Source: Clitoria ternatea (Eukaryota > Streptophyta > Magnoliopsida > Fabales > Fabaceae). Taken from it: a stretch of DNA of 64,000 bases. The stretch is taken from NCBI GenBank assembly GCA_037962975.1, contig CM075673.1:165932667-165996666 (forward strand), given 5' to 3'. Below the pieces are notes generated by a model. It searched no databases. It was not told the DNA's origin and saw only the letters and a list, made by a program, of their open reading frames with translations. Every line of letters starts with the position of its first letter. The first letter of the stretch is position 1. The translations under genes were made by a program, and so were the position numbers. Shown one piece after another: positions 20,001 through 31,799 of this stretch.

Positions 20001-21770
20001 ATAAAGTGGTATTTTAGACAATCTAAGTAAAAACAATTTGAACCGGAATGACAATAGGCATATAAGAGTAGCAATAGACACTTATTTGATTCAAGGCAGT
20101 GGTTACACCATGCAAATATTGCTGGACATTATTCTTGTTATTTCACTATAATGAGCATTGGTTATTCTGTAACATGTATTTTGTTTCCATGTATTCTCTA
20201 ATCTTAGTTTTGAAAACTGTCAGGCTTATTGTTTCTGTGGCATGGGTTGCTCATATTATCATCTATCTATTGGTTGATCCTCCTCTTTCTCCTTTCCTGA
20301 ATGAAGTTTTCATCAAGCTGGATGATGTCTGGGGTATGTCAGAATACTCTTGCCTTTTGTTATCTTTCTGTTACCATAGACAATAGCTATATTACTACAG
20401 ACATCATATTTTTATTTTCATTCAGTTATGCATCATGCTATTTGTTTTCTGCTTTCATCAGGTCTTCTGGGTACAGCTGCTTTTGCTTTCTTTTGCTTCT
20501 ATCTTCTCCTTGCCGTGATTGCTGGTGCTATGATGCTTGGGCTGAGACTAGTTTTCATTACTATACATCCCATGAAGTAATTAATCTTTACAGTCTACAT
20601 AACATTCATTTTTCTTTTAATTTATATTGGTCACTTACTGCCTAATCACTCACTATTTTAACTTACCTATGGCAGGTGGGGAGCAACTCTCATGAACTCT
20701 TTTCTTTTCAATGTGGGGCTAATCCTCCTTAGTTCCATTAGGTCAGTATAGCCTATAGCCTATATGATACATTTCCCAATGGATTATGTTTAGTTTACTC
20801 TTAAGATGGTAGCCCAGTGATTCAATATTATGAGCTTTTGCTATGTACCATTACAAAATTTATAATAATGCTTATCATTCTTCTTTGGTTACATATATAT
20901 AGGTTAAAGAATTCATAGTTAAAAGTGGTGGTAATTTTAGGCTATAATTTACGTGTTTAAAATTTTAGAAGTTAGTAGCAAGGAGATTTCTATTTATTGT
21001 GTGGGTGGTTGTATTCCAAGTACTTCAGGAAGCTGTATGGACAAGTACCTGATAGTGTTCTATGTTAAACATAACGTGGGTGGAGAGATTATTGTGCTGT
21101 CATGATAATGTCATGCTACCAATTACATTGCTTAAAGTTCAATTATTTTACCTTTCAGTGTAATCCAGTTCTGCTCCACAGCATTTGCCTACTATGCTCA
21201 AGCAACTGCAGCACAGGAAATATTTGGCCACACTTTGGAGTCTCTTCGTGGAATTAAGTATCTGTACAAGTAAGTCATGCCTGATTATTCCCTTCATTCT
21301 CCCACAAGGCCACAACCGTTCAGGGGGATGAAAAGCAGAAATTAACCATTTTTTTAACCTTGCAAATTTATACCACCTGATGGGATGGCCAAATTTATCC
21401 TTCCAACTCCAGTAAATCTCTTATATTCTGTTGAGATTCTCTGTGGAATGATTTTATGATTATCCTTGTTGAGTAATATGAGGCTTTGCCTATATTATTT
21501 GGTTCCGAATCTTCTGACATTTTTTATGGCTTACTAAACATAATCAACCTTTGCATTTTAACATCACAGGTACAACGTCTTTCAGATTGCATTTGTTGCT
21601 TTGGCTGGATTAACTTTTGTGTATTATGCACTCTTTGTAAGTTTACCTCTGGAAAATTTTCATTTCTTTTGTGCGTTAATGTTCTTGCTGATCCTGAAGG
21701 GTTTTGAATGTGGAAATATCAGGGATGGAGAAGAAAGACACCTACTGGCAGGTTCCAGTTGTCAACATGA
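14068..21770 (+). CDS. LMBR1-like (LIMR family) multi-pass membrane protein, 14 exons, 508 aa
   Basis: Exons are 14068-14417, 14806-14891, 17057-17169, 17270-17380, 17686-17784, 17886-18008, 18201-18263, 18351-18415, 20224-20333, 20462-20576, 20676-20741, 21159-21269, 21570-21636 and 21723-21770. All junctions are GT-AG, phases agree, and the total is 509 codons with the stop. The sequence matches the plant LMBR1-like family (Arabidopsis At3g08930 type, about 509 aa). Hydrophobic helices include residues 6-28, 44-61 and 89-109, another set after KRIKSALLW, and more in the C-terminal half. Between them is a soluble charged coil (KKAKELKKAAESL to LLEEMYPQGEK). Conserved blocks include RTTFPEYVVALA, FIRRPKAVITRSQYIK and LDDVWGLLGTAAFAF. 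The family is related to lipocalin-receptor and LMBD1 proteins; the plant role is not established. Intron 8 (1.8 kb) contains two small transposons. Confidence 0.95.
18434..18775 (+). mobile_element. TRIM-like miniature LTR element in intron 8
   Basis: Two direct repeats of about 120 bp start TGTTAAGATG (18434) and TGTTAAAATG (18652). They share the blocks GGATATGACTA, AATACTCC and TATAAG. After the first repeat comes TGGTATCGAAGCC (18553), close to the initiator-tRNA primer site TGGTATCAGAGC. Before the second is a purine run (ATGAGGGGTGTG). LTR, PBS, PPT and LTR within 340 bp, without coding capacity, is the TRIM plan. The right end is approximate. Confidence 0.65.
18884..19153. mobile_element. 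Stowaway-like MITE in intron 8
   Basis: The left end CTCCCTCCGATCGTATTTATAAG matches in inverted form the right end CTTACAAATAGGACCCGAGAGA, with several mismatches. TA dinucleotides flank both ends. CTCCCTCCG termini are typical of Stowaway (Tc1/mariner) MITEs. Confidence 0.55.
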
Positions 21771-23589
21771 GGGGTATGGTTTTTTGCATGTAAGAGCGTC
21801 TTCTGAAGGGAACCATTGGGCATTACTTGCGAAATCTCATTGAGTGGCTTTTATATTCGGATGTGTATTGGCCTAGTTTTGTTTCATGTTTAAAAGCTAT
21901 ACAAACATTTCCTGCGGTGTAATCATTAGGTGGGTGCTCATGCTGCCACTTAGGTCCTTGATTCTTTTTCTCACCATTGTATGTATCATTCCTTGGTTTG
22001 ATGTGTAACGCATTCTTCTGATCATGTAATTTAATATATCATGTGCACAGGAGACTCCTGGGTTTCCTACAACCTTTCCGTGTACAAGGCAACATATCCC
22101 AAACAGAAAATTGTTCCATTAGGCTTTTAAATTTTAATGCTCCACGTTTCCTTGTCATTCCTACCCAAGTTTTGTAATGTATGCAGATATGCAGAAGGGC
22201 ATACATTAAGAAACCATTCACAGAAATATTTATTAGAAATCACAGTATTAAATACATGAGTAACATTAAAATGCTATATTTTTTAACAAAATATTTTTGT
22301 AAATGAGTTTCTTAACTTGTCACATTAGAAATGTTGTTCCTGGCATTAACATGGTTTTCACGAAATGGAATTCTGAAAATAATATTAATCCGACTACTAG
22401 AGATTTTAAGTTCAAATTCTCGAAGTCTTAAAAATGGTACCTAAGGGATAACCAAGGGATAAACGTAACATGTTAGACAACTTTTAGGAAAATATAAAGT
22501 TATCTTCTAACAAAGCAACCATGATTGTTAAATATAGGGTTAAAGATGTTTTGGTAAAAAAAAATTGGATTAATTTTTAATCTCCTCCAACTTCAAAAGT
22601 ATTTATTTCGGTTCATAAGGAATTAAAAATATATAAAATTGGTTTCTCATGTCTCATGTTCTGGCTAGATTTTTTAAAAATATTAGTAAGCCATTTGCAA
22701 ATTTACTATTGTAAGTTTTTATTAAGGTTTATTACACGTGTTAACCTTAGAATGAATTATGTTTTTTATTTTTAATTTTTATTTACCAAAAAATAGGAAA
22801 GGTTGTATGAATTTTTAGTTTAGTTAGCCTTGTCACCAATAGGAAAGCTAATGAAGTTCCATGATGTTTGTCTATAAAACAATAGCGATTCTGGAAGTTG
22901 AATGCTAATAAAATGCCGGGTGCTACAAATTTCCAAGCCATTGCCACTGCGACAAGGTTATATGAAGTAGCCTAAATTCTTTTTTTCTTATTATCAACTA
23001 TCAAGTTCTTGATAAATAAAAATTAGTCCAGTTGGTTAAGAATTAAATTTAGGTCTATAACAGGTTCAAATTTTATAGATGTGAGAACCTTGTTGATGGA
23101 TGCTTAGTATTTTTGTAAGCCCTCGTTGAATTTAACTTAGAAATCAAACTCAATTAAACTTTTCTATTAAAAAAAACCTAGCAAGATCTTGATTCAAAAT
23201 AACTTCCATTAAATATGTACCAAAACTATCAACTTGATTATAAGGATGAGCTTGATTCAAGTTTTTTCCTTTGTCTAAACCTACAATTCCCAAACAAAAA
23301 GGAAGGTGCATGCTTGGTTCAGTAATGAATAAAAAATGTTTGCTCCCTACAATCTTATAGCTGACATATTAATAGTGAGGTGATTACTGGACAGGTTTGT
23401 AAGTGCATGCTCCCATGTAAAATTCAATGATTAACACAAATAGTATTTAGCTACCAAAAGTTCATAACATTCACTTGCTCCAGAATCAGATTTAACTTGC
23501 TCAATATGCACTAAGAACACTCTTGTTACTTTAAGCACTGAAAAACCAAATTTATGGACCTTTCTGTTGTTTGAAAATGCACAACAGCT
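21771..23589. other. 3' region of the LMBR1-like gene and intergenic DNA
   Basis: The first 250-300 bp are the probable 3' UTR. The rest is AT-rich. Near 22545-22690 it resembles the dispersed legume repeats with the motif GGGTTAAA...GTTTTGGTAAA. No gene was seen. The GDSL gene converges on this region from the right. Confidence 0.5.
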
Positions 23590-26320
23590 TTATTCCAACA
23601 CAGGATTTCCCTGGAAGCGCCATTTAGAGACATTAACAGTAGTCTTTTCATCCGTACCAATTGGATCATATGGTGAATCTTCTGCAAACTCAGTTGGCAT
23701 TGACTCCCAGTTAAGACTAGGTTCCCAGTCTGCTTCTCTCAGGACCTTCAATATCTCTTGGGCCACTATCTTGCTCCCCTCAGATGACAAATGAATTCCA
23801 TCCCTATCAAACACCACCAATCAAATGAATGAAAAGTACATAGTTAAAATGATGGATTTAGTCCTTGTAAGTATGATCAACTTTGGTTTTAGTTATTTAT
23901 TTATTTGGTACATTTTGGTCCTTATCAATTTCAAATTGTTTGAAAATTGTTCCTGTTACTACTTACTGAGGATGTAAGTAGTGGACAAAAACTTAAAATT
24001 ACTTATATTTACAGAGACAAACCAAATTTAAGTGCTTGTAATTTCCTTTATACAACAATTGGAATACTTACGTGAAGCAAACATCTAACCAATCCTGCTT
24101 TTGTTGGAGTGCAGACCAGAGATCAATGGCCTTGATATTCAGCTCGCGACACAGTTCCAAACACGCTTCTGAATAGATTCGACATGATTCGTTCGTTCTT
24201 CTTTGTTTCCCCAGGAGATTGCTGGTTGCAGCACAGTCATTAATTCTCAGTATAAGAATGAAATATAAATTTGAAAGAAAAAAAAATGTCAAGGCTTTTA
24301 GGGAGCTACTTCCCATTCTCTAATCATGTGCAAGCATAATCTCAAGTTTTCAAATTATAGATATCAAACATGCCATTACTCAAGCTTAATCTCAAGTTAA
24401 AAGACCAATATATCATATAAAGGTATCTAAACCGTATACATAGAAAAGAAAAAAGAATAAGCGAGAAGTGATTTAGCTTTTAAGAGAATGAGATGATAGA
24501 ATGAATTACATTGATAAGATTATAATGATACAAACTTATATAGATAAGAAAGTGATAAGAGAGAATTATCACAACTAACTTTAACATCTACAACCAATTC
24601 TAAGTTTCAAAAAAGAATTTTGTTTCACTAAATAGAATTTTATCAGACTTAGCAGCTTTAGTCTATATTCTTTACAAAATTTTTAGCTTGGTTACAAGTT
24701 TCATTTATTAATCACAACCTTAGAGTTAAATAAAACTATGTGGCAATTTGAGGTAAGGGTGAAACAAAGAGGTTGCAAACAATACACCCTTAGTTAATGT
24801 ATCATTATGCACCCATTGAGGTGGTGAAAATTAGTTAGCATGATTGATGGTTGATTCTGTGAATTACACCTACACCCAAAAGGAACTAAAAAAGTATATT
24901 GAAATTATAAGGCTTTAAGTATAGAGGGAGAAAAGGTGGTGAAAGATAATGAAGTAATAGTAATTGATATTAATGTGAATATCAAATGCAGAGGACTATT
25001 ATAATTAGCGAATAAATTATAATAATAAATAAAAATATAACAACTGATCTTAAAAAATAATCTAAGATAGATATTACTAGATATTCTAACAAAGTGCAGG
25101 TATCACAATCATATATAGCTTCAAGATCATATGAAATTATATGCAACAACCAATGCCAATTGCTATCAGAACCTGAAGGCTTCATGCATTTGTGACTCAT
25201 TGATGGGAGGAGAAGTGAGAAATATTAAGCGTGTCTTCTCTGAAAGGCTCTGACAAGGCGCAACCAATAGGATTTGAGTCAAATTTTGTAGTGATAAATA
25301 TGATAGGTAAAGAATACTTTATGATAGTATGTGGACAAATAAAGGAAAGAGATACTGTAGAGTGAAAATTCACCTTAAGATGGATAGCAATCTTCCTCAT
25401 GTTTTCAATGTATTCTGGGAGGGGTACATGGGGACCAAGGCCAGATGGATGTGGAAGAATAGAATCATTACCACCAAAGTATACAATTACTAATGATGGT
25501 TGGACAGCATCATCCTAAGTTGAAGATGACAAAGAAAAAGGGTGATTCCTTTTAAGTCACTCTAAGCAAATATCTTAGTAATCACATTGTGCAAAGGTGA
25601 ATGAGTGTAAAGATTAGTACATAAATGTCTATGTAATGTGTACGCTGCAATTGTGATAATAAACTTCTTATTGTACACTTAATCTCTTCTATTTCTATCT
25701 AATGTTCTTAATAGGCCCACGCTCAGTTCCAAGACAAATTGAAGCCATCATGTAGAAGATTGTTCAAGCTAGTCAACTTTTTAGCCCAGAGGTTCCATAG
25801 TTACTAAAAGGAAAATAGTTGAATTGATGATCTACAAATAGAATTGTCCCACGGCCCTCAAAATTGATAGTCATCAAATAAGTCCTTTAAAAATTTATCT
25901 ATACACCATAGTGGTCCCGGACCTTTAAATGTTAAGAAAGAGTTTAAGGATCAATATGGTGATGAAATCAAATTTTAAAGAATCTATTTGGTAACTATCA
26001 TTTTTGATAGACTTAGCTGGAGACCACCTTATCTTTGAAGAATCAATTTGACTATTCTATCTTCTACAGATAAGATAAGTACATTTTATCATCAGCTAAG
26101 AAAGACAGAGATATTGAAGTTGAAGAAAAGGCAAGAATTTGAATCAACACATTACACATATGCTGAATAATACCTTGGGAAAAATTTTATCGAGAACCTG
26201 CAGACCACGCCTTGAATTCCAACCAGAGTATCCTCGCAAAATTATGTCTGCCTGTGTCAAGTTAAGTCAATGTGTGATAAGTTATACTAATTTACCATCA
26301 TAATGCATCACTCCCACAAA

Positions 26321-26359
<39 letters not shown>

Positions 26360-28194
26360 AATGTAAATTGACTGTTATTTGTCTGATAATTCAAAAAGTC
26401 TAGGCATCTTTGATATATAAAATGTCTGATATGTCCTGAAAAGTCCAGACAATTAGTGTTTGGCTTCGACATAAAGTGTTGAGAGCATATAGTTCAAACT
26501 CTCATATCGACACTTATTCACTCTCCCCTTTACTGTTATTCCAATGGATAAAAAAATCAATCTTTGATATTACTCTACTCTATGCAATTATGCTGAAAGC
26601 TAAGAAATGCAGTCACTTGGTGGTGTGTTATATGTTGGACATATATCAGATACTATATGGACACAAATGCTTTAAAATTTAATAACCTTTCTATTAGTTT
26701 TTAACTTTTATACCAATACAAATTGGAATGCTATAACAAAGATTATTTTAAGCTTTTATTATATCTATAATAACTCATGGTCATTTCTTAAACATGAATT
26801 CTCTATTGTGATTAAAAATTTTGTTTTATGTTAATTTCAAATTAATTGTATATGTTGTATTATAACTGTGTCAAGAGCCATGATTTTTAAAATTCATCAT
26901 ATTCCTATATACTATGGAGTGTGTAACCTGCCACAGCATTCATCTTTATTTCTGTTCCATTATTTCCTTTGTACATTCTTTACTGATACTTGTATATATA
27001 ACTTTGATCTACATTCAGATATAGAGGAATCCTATTAATGGAACTTCTACTTTTTGCCTAAACGATGGTCCTGTTGGTATTACAGGACCACCACTAGGTC
27101 CACTACCTCATAAAGTACACAAACGGTGACTTATATTGACTATACAAGAATTTTTTAGTTTCTGATTTATCCACAAGAAAACACTACCAGCCTTACTTTA
27201 CACACATTCATGGAATCCAAATTATTATCAAATGGACCTTTTTTGCCCCCCTAAAGGAACTATTCCATTGCTTGCAGTTCTGTTCTTGAAGATTAAAAAC
27301 AATATATATATATATATATAAAGAAGGAAAAAAAAGTCTCACCAAGATCATCCATAGATCACATAAATCTCTTTCCTATGAAGTATATATATGAGTGCAT
27401 TAATATTACAGCAAATTTTCTAAAAAATAAAAAAGAATTTTTTTTTACAATTAACATTTTAAATTCAACATAATTTTCAATAAAAACTCTTTATTTTTTT
27501 ATTTATTATTTTATGAATCTAAGATTCCCACTGATAACCAAAGACAAATTCTTTTAAAATGTAAAATCACCAAAAATAAGTTATATCTCTTCAAACAAAA
27601 CTTTTTCTATACATATAGTAGAAACAACATACTTAAATAATCTAATTATTTAATAATTATATCAGATTTTGATGTCTGTTGATTTCTTATTTTGGTATTG
27701 CAACTGAATGGGAATAACTCCCTCCCAACGACTATGTTACCATCTTACTGCGAGCATCTTCTCTTCACAACAAACAAAACAATTCTCTGTATGTATTTGA
27801 GAAACACAATCAATTCCTTCCACAATGACACGTTTCAAAGCAAAATCTATGACTTAGGTTAATTTGATTCACATGATCCCACTCATGTTCAACGATTTAA
27901 ATCAATAATACCAAATTATAGCACAATCCAACTAAATGAACAAACTCTAAGGCAAACATGCATATTCATAAATGAAGTGCAAACAAAGCACATGCAATGA
28001 AAGGCAAGGAAAGAACACAACCACTCAAGAGAAAAAGAGAAAGAAACTAGCAAGAACATCATAGAATACAAGTAAGTAAGTACCTTGCGAGCATACAAGT
28101 TTGAAAGAATAGCACCCCAACCTCCATGGCTAAAACTTAGCTGAACTATGGATGAACCAAACAGCACAAACTGAGGCCTAACTGGTCCAACCAT
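23590..28194 (-). CDS. GDSL-type esterase/lipase, CPRD49 group, 6 exons, 256 aa
   Basis: Exons on the minus strand are 28194-28084, 26251-26174, 25514-25374, 25249-25173, 24221-24072 and 23803-23590. Junctions are GT-AG with matching phases and total 257 codons. The product matches the SGNH/GDSL hydrolases of the CPRD49 and isoamyl-acetate esterase type, about 256 aa. Block I is FVLFGSSIVQ with the likely nucleophile Ser15, and GSS replaces GDS as in this subgroup. Block II is RGYSGWNSRR and block III is YFGGNDS (Asn79). Block V is DGIHLSSEG (Asp187, His190). No signal peptide is seen, so it is probably intracellular. The substrate is unknown. An AATAAA hexamer overlaps the stop codon (23589-23594). 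Intron 1 is 1.8 kb and part of it is duplicated upstream near 29400-29780. Confidence 0.95.
26323..26355. repeat. (AT)n microsatellite in GDSL intron 1
   Basis: About 16 uninterrupted AT dinucleotides, 70 bp upstream of exon 2 in the direction of transcription. A shorter (AT)n tract is at 27302-27320. Confidence 0.95.
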
Positions 28195-28629
28195 TTTTCA
28201 CTCACATAACACCAACAAGACAGTTAAAACTAGTTACTATAAATGAATTGAAATTTCCTTTTTTTCTTCTATTGCCTTCTCTTGTCAACTTCAGCATCAA
28301 CAGTATATGTAATTATATTGTTGTTGGTTTTCGGCGGCTGCTACGTGGCTTGCAAATTCAACAATTAGCCACCACTTTTCACCTCAAGTTTTTACCATGC
28401 TTCAACATTTTTTGTCCTTAAAATATTTAGATTTTTTCATGCAGTCTCTTATTTGTAGTTTTTTAAAATGATTCTCGGAAAAAGTTATTTGTATTATGAA
28501 ATAGTTTCTGCATCACTTTCACGATAGGGTGAAAATGCACTAGATTATTTCTTGGGGTTTACAACTTCACCTAAGTACCTTATTGACAGAAAAAGAAACA
28601 GTTAATACCTATATATAGTTACATTTCAG

Positions 28630-28692
<63 letters not shown>

Positions 28693-29782
28693 GAGTTATT
28701 TAGTTAAAAGTTGAGATTGTTCAGGTTTGACCAACTTTAAAAAAGATCCTACAATTAAATAAAGTTTTAACTAATTAGAATGACGCAAAAAATTAATATT
28801 AATTTTTAAGTTTTTTTCATTTTTATAACTTTTTTTACCTACATATTCTTTGAGAATAAGAGGATCTTAAAAACCCCTTGTGTTCAAGTAATAACACATT
28901 TCAATGAAGTTCTTCTAGTTAACAGTTAGCTTAGATGGATAAAAGAGACTTAATTAAAATAAAATTAAAAAAATCAAAAATTAAATTGAAACAAAATTTA
29001 AAGATATTCAAGATGTGACATTGTGTTTAGGAATATATCCTTATAATATTTGTGATAATCATTAATTTATGAGTTAATTTTTAAAATAAGTTAGGTCTGT
29101 CATTTTTAATATGATATCGTAACTGATTAATTATATTAAACAACTACAAATGTTAATTTTTAAAGTTTCACGTAGCATATGTTTAGTTTTAGGTATGAGT
29201 ATATTAAAATATTCGACTATCGATAAACGTATTCTTTATAATATTTATAAGTTAACTTTTAAGATAAATTAGACTTATGACAAATCTCACTTATGAGTTA
29301 GATTTTAAATATTTATGGGAACATCCCTATACAAAATTGTTCAACCTACAGGGAAAAAAAAGAAAAGAATTGTCCAACCAAATTTTTAGGGATGCCCCTG
29401 TTCATAACTTATGTTGGATTCTATCCACAAGAAAATCTTATACTTAATTTGCTTATATTCATGGCATCCGAATGAATTAATGGGACGACTCATTTTCACT
29501 CCCCAAAGGAACTATTCCATTTGGTGTTCTTCAAGTTTGAAGAAATTTGAAGGGAAAAAAAATTGAAGTCTCCACACTCCTTCAATCATTCATAACTAAA
29601 ATCAAAGGGGATTAAAGTTTCACACTCCTTCAATCATTCATAACTGAAGCAAGAAATGAAATTACTGCAAATTAACCAAAGTAATGAAAGAAAAACAAAG
29701 AATATATATCCACCTGAAGAAGAACCTAAGTAATTAACCTTAATAAAAACGATCAACATTAATTAATAACAACTATAAGCAC
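28195..29782. other. Promoter region of the GDSL gene
   Basis: This AT-rich sequence contains a 60-bp pure (TA)n tract at 28632-28691. From about 29400 to 29782 it resembles intron 1 of the GDSL gene (near 27170-27300). Shared blocks are TCCACAAGAAAA, TTCATGGNATCC and AAAGGAACTATTCCATT. This marks a partial tandem duplication. Confidence 0.6.
28632..28691. repeat. (TA)30 microsatellite
   Basis: A pure TA run of about 60 bp lies 440 bp upstream of the GDSL start codon. It is likely to be length-polymorphic. Confidence 0.97.
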
Positions 29783-29893
29783 CTTACGAGAATACAAATT
29801 GGCAAGAACAGCACCCCAACCTTCATCATGGAAACTGAGTTGAACTATGGAGGAACCAAACAGCACAAATTGAGGTCTGCTTGGTCCTACCAT
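29783..29893 (-). pseudogene. Duplicated first exon of the GDSL esterase gene
   Basis: On the minus strand an ATG (29893-29891) opens a 37-codon frame of exactly 111 bp, ending at a GT donor (AAG|GTGCTT). It encodes MVGPSRPQFVLFGSSIVQLS and further residues, clearly homologous to exon 1 at 28194-28084 and still free of stops. No further exons of a second copy follow before the complete gene. It is therefore either the remnant of a truncated tandem copy or an alternative first exon, which could in principle splice to the exon at 26251. Reading phase and donor position are identical to exon 1. Confidence 0.8.
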
Positions 29894-31099
29894 TGCTCAC
29901 ACAAGATCAATAATACACTTACAATAGATAGCAATCCTACAAAATTCATAGACGTGTTCCACAATTTATAAATGTTATGTTAGGCTCATTAATTGCCACA
30001 ACAAATCCAATTAATTCTTTAATTTGGATGCAAAAAGTCTGTGGTGTAGATAAGGAGGATGAAACTTTAGCATTAATATGTCCACACTTTTGAGAGTCCG
30101 ACAAAAACATAAATCAAAACTAAGCCTCCTTTTTTTGTTTGATAACAACCAATATTTAATACTATTGTCTTATATAGGACTTCAACAAATATATACCATT
30201 TTAACTGATTCTACCCATTGGTTCTACTATTTTAAATTAATTATATATATTTATATGATTTCAAATCAATTATATTTATTATATTTTAAATTTATTTATT
30301 AAATTATATATATTAGTAATTTTAATATTTTTAAAAATTCTATGATTGATTTTTGCATATATTTAATAATTTTATGCATTTTAATATTTATATAAAATTT
30401 AGAGTTAAATATATTTTTGGTTCCTATATTTTTACTAATTTTTTGTTTTGGTTCCTCCGATTGTTTTTCAATGGCTCTAGTTTTTATGTTATTTAATATA
30501 TTGAATTTGGTCCATACAAGTGTCAGTGAAGAAAAAAATAGAACCTATTTTGAGAATTTAAAGAGTTGAATAAGTTATAAATAATGAACAAGATGCAGAT
30601 GACATAACATTTATGTTTGTTAAATTAGCAGTTGTGTTGTTATATCCAAGAGACCAATTTCAACATATTAGATAATATAAAGATTAACATTAATGAAAAA
30701 AGTTATAGGATGAGCAATTGGTTAAAACATAAAAATCAAAATGTATTTAACCCTAAAATTTATTATTTGCATTTGCACCATTCACCAAAAAAGAAGAGAC
30801 AAAAAAAATTAAGGACTGCATGCACAATAACCCAATAAGAAGATGCCTCGCATTTCTTAAAGCATCAGAAAAAGCTGAAATAGTGGCAGAAGATAAGCCT
30901 AAGGTCAACCTCTACAAGGTGTACCTTTTAGCTTGAAATGACTAAACAAATAGATATCTTTTGATATGGATTATCAAAGCAAACCATTTTGGATAAGCTC
31001 TGAAGCACGCTTGATTCAGACCTTGCCACTATGTACTCCTTCAAAGTAAAAAATGATCAACAGTAATATATTCTCCAACGGCTTAACAACAATTTCAAC
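29894..31099. other. Intergenic AT-rich DNA with small repeats
   Basis: No gene was seen. At about 30405-30540 there is a stretch of the type TTAAATATATTTTTGGTTCC...GGTTCCTCCG, like dispersed non-autonomous elements of legumes. Its ends could not be fixed. Confidence 0.4.
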
Positions 31100-31795
31100 A
31101 GCCATATATATATATATGAGAAGATTAGAAACTTTGAAGCTTGTTGATTTTTCCACGAACGTGAACATAAATCAAAAAGTGCTAGTCTGCAAAACTCTTA
31201 AGTTTTTCTCTGTTTTTGTATTATAAGCAAAAAGTCTTTCTTGTTGTTTTGCTCCTAGCAGACCTTGGCTTATTACTTATTATAATTTAGCGTATTCTCT
31301 GTTTTAATCTTAAATATCTTTGTATGCTGAGTTATCTTTATAACACAAGTTCTCTTTCATCATTTATACTTTGTGTAACAAGTTTGGTGTGTTCATTAGC
31401 CCTTAGATTAAGTAGGAAACATTTTATAGCTTGAAGAGACTTTTGAAAGAATACTTGGGACCGAGTCAAGAGTGGCTTAATTGAAAGAATACTTAGGTTA
31501 AGCCAGAAGTGGCTGTAGTTAACAATACTTGAAGCACGGGTTGTGCTTGTTGTGTAAAAGGTGTTTTTACATAGTAAAAATCCTTCAAGTCTGAAGGTAT
31601 TGAACATAGCTTCTGCTTTGGAAGTGAACTAATATAAATCTATTGTGTTATCTTCTCTTAATCCTTATCTCTTTAAATTCTATTCAATCAAAAGTCTAAA
31701 ACGCCTATTAAGACCATCATTTAAAAGTTTGTACGAAAAAGAGTTAAGACTTATTCAACCAATTTTCTAAGTCTGACTTTGAGCCATCAATATAG
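31100..31795 (+). mobile_element. Probable Copia (SIRE-like) LTR fragment
   Basis: The stretch around 31430-31660 has features I associate with SIRE/Maximus-type LTRs: repeated GAATACTTGGGA / GAATACTTAGGT blocks, AAGCCAGAAGTGGCTGTAGTT, and GTTGTGTAAAAGGTGTTTTTAC. It ends where the next fragment begins. The identification is from memory of the family and not certain. No matching second LTR was found. Confidence 0.4.
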
Positions 31796-31799
31796 ATAC

